From NCBI RefSeq assembly GCF_026163565.1, contig NZ_JAPDKN010000005.1:1-64000 (forward strand): 64,000 nt of DNA, written 5' to 3'. The position numbers and the translations under genes were made by a program. Each line of letters opens with the position of its first letter. Within the stretch, counting starts at the first letter, position 1. The DNA is from Chryseobacterium sp. YIM B08800. Lineage in GTDB: Bacteria; Bacteroidota; Bacteroidia; Flavobacteriales; Weeksellaceae. The notes beneath the pieces were generated by a model, which did not search any database, was not told the DNA's origin, and worked only from the letters and a program-made list of their open reading frames with translations. Positions 61,201-64,000 of this stretch are shown piece by piece.

Positions 61201-61267
61201 ACTAAACACCGGAGTTTATTTAATTAAAACTTCAGAAGGTGAAGTGAAGAGATTCATCGTGAAATAA
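58211..61267 (+). CDS. Type IX-secreted choice-of-anchor I family protein
   Basis: A 1018-aa surface or secreted protein. In order: signal peptide (to about 23), a LamG-like N-terminal domain (LVHYWNFNNN), an Ig-like SbsA-type domain (TPPTVAYLPANNV...FNENVRL, about 210-320), a Calx-beta-type domain (about 325-435, ending VYIIDND), and a beta-propeller of the choice-of-anchor I type (from about 445; DGTKVMTANEGEPND, EPEYIAISPDSQKAWVSCQE, KGPEPEGVTLG). The last 75 residues (FNIFPNPVNKGNTL ... NTGVYLIKTSEGEV) are a type IX sorting tail. Some relatives are called alkaline phosphatases, but no catalytic site is visible. Confidence 0.88.
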   Translation: MKNKYLLRGLLPIAALFHGAVSGQSTLVHYWNFNNNASVAAITTPTSTLLNGSITATSTGTGSTDTFIDFAGGTSQNFNVDNFNARNGDASGTHLRYNYPINGNVQFNLPTTGYNNVVVKFSTRRSGSGAGNQNWSYSLDGTTFVPYQTVTSQDANPQLITFDFSNVTGVSNNPNFKLKVEFTQGSGGAVGNNRFDNFTLDATSVGGTDTTPPTVAYLPANNVNNASTTVNPTITFNENVRLIDNSAITSANAQSLIELRLGNSTGNAVPFTTTFANNVITVIPTGGLVPNQAYYLALKPNMVEDTSDNAITTATSSIFTTAGTSISLDKTLIKVNENAGILAFKINVTNPSNATVNLVAKPASFNTANSSDFTFTSQTINITPSTTSVTVNIPILDDTLEEQQAEYFVLGLENPVGTTISGDTSSTVYIIDNDKAAPVPSNQISLNYIGSFDPSGNNNSSTEIVVHDPATQKLFTISSLTDVFDIINFANPLAPSVINTVNMAPYGGITSIAVKNGLVAVASPNGTNAQQNGSVVFFDINGNFLKQVTVGVLPDMITFTPDGTKVMTANEGEPNDAYTVDPEGSISIIDISGGINNLTQSNVTTLGFTGYNSQEAAFISSGGRKVKSTSTLAQDLEPEYIAISPDSQKAWVSCQENNGIIEVNLSNNTLGNIWGLGKKDMNLPGNGFDASDNNGEILIANWPVKAYYNPDAMASFKVGNTNYLVTANEGDEKDLGGFSERTTVGANGYTLDSTIFPNASVLKASHNLGRFRVTNVNGNTDGDADFEEIHALGTRSFSIFNADTKQIVYDSGDRFERYIAANHPLIFNADNEANGAKNRSRAKGPEPEGVTLGTIAGQTFAFITLERTGGVMVYNVTNPNNVTFADYKHSRSTSAFGGDNGPEGIIYIAPENTTTNKGYVIVANEISGTLSMYEVQPSASLATGEVKPEKASFNIFPNPVNKGNTLYFNRAQGYELYDMSGKLIGKEKNALTIDTSKLNTGVYLIKTSEGEVKRFIVK

Positions 61268-61295
61268 TTTTTTTTACTTAATAATTTACTTTCGT

Positions 61296-61325
61296 AGCCT
61301 CGGATTTTTTCCGGGGCTTTTTTGT
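61296..61325 (+). terminator. Terminator of the choice-of-anchor protein gene
   Basis: An 8-bp GC-rich stem (AGCCTCGG 61296-61303 / CCGGGGCT 61111-type arm at 61311-61318, one G-T pair) with an ATTTTTT loop, followed by six T. Confidence 0.85.
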
Positions 61326-61369
61326 TGGTTTAAATTTCATTATTTTTACATAAAGTCGTTAGTAAATAC

Positions 61370-62182
61370 ATGAACACTCCGGAAACAATCAAATTATTTG
61401 AAAAAGCATATAAAGCAAAAACTGATAATAATTATTGGAATCAAATCTCACAACTCAGAAAATTTGCCACTCAAGAGATGATTTCCGAATGCATTCTTCT
61501 CATTGATTCTGAAGATTTAAAATCTAAACAAATTGGAATTGATATTTTATCTCAGCTTGGGAAAAATAGAAAGAGTTTTATTCACAAAATGTTTGATAAA
61601 ATCTTTAATTTTTTTGAAACATCTAATAACGAAAATTTAATTCTTACAAGCCTATTCGCCATAGGACACAATAATGAATATTTAAAAATAAAACATATTA
61701 AAAGTTTAGAAAAATTTAAAAACTCAAAATCAACAGATGTGAGATATGCTTTAACGTTTTCTTTGCTTGGAGTTGAAAAAAAGATAGCAATTGATATACT
61801 CATAGAGCTGGCTCAGGATAAAAGCTTAAAAATTAGAGATTGGGCAACTTTCGGCTTAGGAACACAGATAGAGACAGATAATAAAGAGATTAGGGGTATT
61901 TTATATAAAAATTCTTTATCAAATAATGATCAGATTAGACAGGAAGCAATAAAAGGTCTTGCAAATCGGAATGACCAGAGAGTCGAAAAATTAATACTTT
62001 CCGAACTTTATAAGGAAAATTTCGGCACTTTATTTTTTGATACTTTACTCAATATTAAAAATGGTGAACAATATCTTCCACTCATTATAAATATTTATGA
62101 AAAATATAAACATGACCAAGATATTAATACTGAATGGTTATCTGATTTGAAAAAATGTATTAAAGTCTTACAGGAAATATAA
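61370..62182 (+). CDS. HEAT-repeat-like protein
   Basis: A 270-aa soluble helical protein. Repeated helix pairs with HEAT character are visible: ISECILLIDSEDLKSKQIGI, DVRYALTFSLLGVEKKIAI, KSLKIRDWATFGLGTQ and NDQIRQEAIKGLANRNDQRV. Such proteins are protein-binding scaffolds. It lies upstream of a gene with a barstar-like domain on the same strand; both may belong to a cluster of toxin-immunity-like genes. Confidence 0.7.
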   Translation: MNTPETIKLFEKAYKAKTDNNYWNQISQLRKFATQEMISECILLIDSEDLKSKQIGIDILSQLGKNRKSFIHKMFDKIFNFFETSNNENLILTSLFAIGHNNEYLKIKHIKSLEKFKNSKSTDVRYALTFSLLGVEKKIAIDILIELAQDKSLKIRDWATFGLGTQIETDNKEIRGILYKNSLSNNDQIRQEAIKGLANRNDQRVEKLILSELYKENFGTLFFDTLLNIKNGEQYLPLIINIYEKYKHDQDINTEWLSDLKKCIKVLQEI

Positions 62183-62213
62183 ATTAATAAATTAGCTATT
62201 AAAAAACAATTAT

Positions 62214-62906
62214 ATGTTTGCATTCGCTCTTGATACCCTCGAAAAACCACAAATTATTTCTTTAATTGAGAATGTAAAAAATCTCGAAAGCAATAAAACC
62301 AATTTTGGTTTTCGCAAACTTAGGTTAATTAATGTTGAAAATCCTACCCGATTAAAATTAGAAATAGAAAAAGCAATTGATAATTCTGACAATCACGGTT
62401 GCATTTATCTTTTAGATCAGAATAATTCAATTCTTACAGGAACATTTATCAATAATATTAAAATTTCAAAATCAGATAAGAATAATCTCAGTTTGAGCGG
62501 CTATGTTTGGCATCAACCAAAAGGTTATTATAAAGCCTGGAAAATGAAGATGAATAACCAAATTAATGATAAAAATATTTGGAAAAATTTTGAAAAGAAT
62601 GAATTACAAGGTTGGTTAGTTTTTGCTTTAAACAATATGAATACTGAATCTTCAAAAGAAGATCTAATAATAGAAATCAACGGAGATCATTTTAATAATC
62701 TTGATGAGTTCTTTTGTACGCTTGGTGAAGAAATCAATGGAGTTGCAGGATATTTTGGAAGAAACATTCCGGCTCTTTACGATTGTATGAGAGGTGGTTT
62801 TGGAGTTAACTCAATTGAAAAACTCACTTGGAAAAACCATCAGAAAAGTAAGAAACTTTTTAAATCGAAATTCTGCAAATATTTGAAGATTTTGATGTTG
62901 AAATAA
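62214..62906 (+). CDS. Protein with C-terminal barstar-like domain
   Basis: A 230-aa soluble protein. The C-terminal third (LIIEINGDHFNNLDEFFCTL, GYFGRNIPALYDCMRGGFG, LTWKNHQKSKKL) matches the barstar (ribonuclease inhibitor) fold: first strand, helix, the YFGRNxxALxDC helix and the last strand with WKNH. The N-terminal 130 residues are unassigned. Barstar relatives neutralise barnase-type RNases; no such toxin gene is seen beside it, so it may be an orphan immunity protein. Confidence 0.7.
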   Translation: MFAFALDTLEKPQIISLIENVKNLESNKTNFGFRKLRLINVENPTRLKLEIEKAIDNSDNHGCIYLLDQNNSILTGTFINNIKISKSDKNNLSLSGYVWHQPKGYYKAWKMKMNNQINDKNIWKNFEKNELQGWLVFALNNMNTESSKEDLIIEINGDHFNNLDEFFCTLGEEINGVAGYFGRNIPALYDCMRGGFGVNSIEKLTWKNHQKSKKLFKSKFCKYLKILMLK

Positions 62907-62952
62907 ACCTGCAATAAGTTTTGGCTAAAGCCAAATGAATTTTTTGATTTTT

Positions 62953-62972
62953 GAGCGGGCTAAAGCCCGCTC
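62953..62972. repeat. Intergenic palindrome GAGCGGGC-TAAA-GCCCGCTC
   Basis: An 8-bp GC-rich perfect inverted repeat with TAAA loop in AT-rich DNA. Very likely one copy of a REP-type genomic repeat; it is not followed by a T-run. Confidence 0.6.
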
Positions 62973-62988
62973 CTATTGATTTAGAGGC

Positions 62989-63036
62989 AACCTTGTCAAG
63001 GTTAACTTTCATGTGGTTAATAACCTTGACAAGGTT
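62989..63036. repeat. Double palindromic repeat element
   Basis: A 16-bp perfect inverted repeat (arms 62989-63004 and 63021-63036) with a 16-base loop. Each arm is itself a palindrome, AACCTTG-T-CAAGGTT. It is probably a short dispersed repeat of this genome. Confidence 0.6.
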
Positions 63037-63051
63037 TAAAAACATAAAAAA

Positions 63052-63076
63052 AAGGCAGACCTTCAAGATCTGCCTT
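63052..63076 (-). terminator. Terminator of the NifU-like gene
   Basis: An 8-bp stem (AAGGCAGA / TCTGCCTT) followed on the minus strand by eight T. Confidence 0.85.
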
Positions 63077-63099
63077 CAAAAAATATATTGTCTTATTTT

Positions 63100-63348
63100 T
63101 TACTCTACATTTACTACCTTCTCAATTTCAGGAGCGTGCTGTTTGATAGTATTTTCTACGCCTAATTTCAAAGTTGAGAAATTAAGAGAGCAACCAGAAC
63201 AGTTTCCTAAAAGTTTTACAAAAACAGTATTGTCTTTTACATCCAAAAGCTCAATATCACCGCCGTCTTTATTCAAAAACGGACGAATGCTTTCCAGAGC
63301 TTCCATTACTCGGGTTACAGTGTCTTCGTGTGTTGTATTTGTCTCCAT
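63100..63348 (-). CDS. NifU-like Fe-S scaffold protein
   Basis: An 82-aa protein matching the NifU C-terminal domain (Nfu). ESIRPFLNKDGGDIELLDV is followed by the cluster-binding GNCSGCSLN with C50 and C53. Such proteins carry 4Fe-4S clusters to target proteins. The Mrp-type Fe-S carrier gene lies just upstream on the same strand (42 bases), so the two form an Fe-S assembly unit. Confidence 0.9.
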   Translation of the reverse strand: METNTTHEDTVTRVMEALESIRPFLNKDGGDIELLDVKDNTVFVKLLGNCSGCSLNFSTLKLGVENTIKQHAPEIEKVVNVE

Positions 63349-63390
63349 ATTTGGGTTTGGTTTTCAAAAATGTATTTGAAATTATTTTAA

Positions 63391-64000
63391 TTATTTTTTT
63401 GGTGAACAACCAGCCATTGTTGATATTTTCACGGCTTCAGTTGGCGGAAGAAACTTATTTCTTTCTACTAAACTCTCTACCATTTTCTTCGCAGTTTCTG
63501 TATAGATCTCAGCGATTTTAGAACCTTCCTGTAAAGCTGCTGGTCTTCCTACATCTCCAGCTTCTCTGATGCTCTGAATCAAAGGAATTTCACCTAAAAC
63601 AGGAATATTTAAATCTTCAGCTAAATATTGCGCACCTTGGTTTCCAAAGATATAATATTTATTGTCAGGTAATTCTTCCGGTGTAAAATACGCCATATTT
63701 TCTACCAATCCAAGAACAGGAATGTTGATACTTTCCATATTAAACATGGCAATACCTTTTCTAACGTCTGCCAAAGCAACGTGTTGAGGTGTACTTACGA
63801 TTACTGCTCCTGTTACCGGAACTTCCTGAATGATAGACAAATGAATATCACCCGTTCCCGGAGGAAGGTCAATTAATAAGAAATCTAATTCTCCCCAAGC
63901 TGCATCTCTGATCATTTGGTTCAAAGCTTTTGAAGCCATTGGTCCTCTCCAAACTACCGCCTGATTGGCTCCTGAAAAATATCCGATAGAAAGCATTTTC
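63391..64000 (-). CDS. Mrp/ApbC-family Fe-S cluster carrier ATPase (partial)
   Basis: The C-terminal 202 residues of a gene that continues past the right window edge; the P-loop itself is outside. Seen are VVWRGPMASKALNQMI, DFLLIDLPPGTGDIHL (Walker B region), VSTPQHVALADVRKGI, ENMAYF and a C-terminal AGCSPKK. The CxxC typical of some Mrp proteins is not in this part. It likely loads Fe-S clusters onto apoproteins with the neighbouring NifU-like protein. Confidence 0.92.
   Translation of the reverse strand, partial: KMLSIGYFSGANQAVVWRGPMASKALNQMIRDAAWGELDFLLIDLPPGTGDIHLSIIQEVPVTGAVIVSTPQHVALADVRKGIAMFNMESINIPVLGLVENMAYFTPEELPDNKYYIFGNQGAQYLAEDLNIPVLGEIPLIQSIREAGDVGRPAALQEGSKIAEIYTETAKKMVESLVERNKFLPPTEAVKISTMAGCSPKK

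Noticed and set aside
58211..61267. Alkaline phosphatase annotation for the 1018-aa protein
   Set aside because: Similar proteins are sometimes labelled so, but no phosphatase nucleophile or metal-site motif can be seen; the propeller is of the choice-of-anchor I type.

Overview
The window reads as a chromosomal segment of a Bacteroidota bacterium, most likely a Chryseobacterium-like member of the Flavobacteriia. Evidence is the low GC content, promoters of the TTG-N18/20-TAnnTTTG type, a SusC/SusD pair, type IX secretion C-terminal tails, a PafA-type alkaline phosphatase and Bacteroidota-type lipoboxes. No rRNA, tRNA or CRISPR array was seen.

Layout. 1-30 kb is mostly host backbone: alkaline phosphatase pafA; a Fur-family regulator divergent from a thioredoxin-reductase-like flavoprotein; a TIGR04222-type membrane protein gene broken by one amber codon; malate dehydrogenase; a bacteriophytochrome/heme oxygenase operon; an RDD membrane protein; a nucleoid-associated protein; a small gene behind a sigma-54-type promoter; a SusCD transporter; a lone response regulator; a TPP-riboswitch-controlled thiamin salvage operon (thiM-thiE-thiD-tenA); a GMC oxidoreductase; a run of small membrane/secreted proteins; and a CrtA-like plus CrtI-like pair.

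30.16-50.89 kb is an integrated element bounded by a 13-bp direct repeat (GGTACAAATAAGA at 30159 and 50881). Its right part is the mobility backbone: excisionase-like HTH protein, tyrosine integrase, HTH protein, primase-helicase, an iteron-like repeat cluster, Toprim primase, an oriT-like structured region and a MobV-like relaxase. Its left part is cargo: a Gabija anti-phage pair (gajA/gajB), a dead serine recombinase gene, a LlaJI-like restriction-modification system (two restriction subunits, a C5 methyltransferase with HTH, and Vsr), and the most interesting unit, at 41.0-43.6 kb.

That unit is an HTH regulator divergent from a structured RNA, followed by a sigma factor and a Cas12f homologue whose RuvC catalytic residues are gone and whose C-terminal zinc finger and third RuvC motif are missing. 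The arrangement (structured RNA, sigma factor, nuclease-dead Cas12f, one base between the two ORFs) suggests RNA-guided recruitment of RNA polymerase: the dead Cas12f would bind DNA by a guide RNA and the sigma factor would start transcription there. The guide and its target cannot be fixed from this window.

51-64 kb is host backbone again: dnaK, an M43-type secreted metalloprotease with a type IX tail, ppk1 and a Ppx/GppA phosphatase, a large type IX-secreted choice-of-anchor protein, a HEAT-like protein, a protein with a barstar-like domain, intergenic palindromic repeats, a NifU-like protein and the C-terminal part of an Mrp/ApbC-type Fe-S carrier cut by the window edge.
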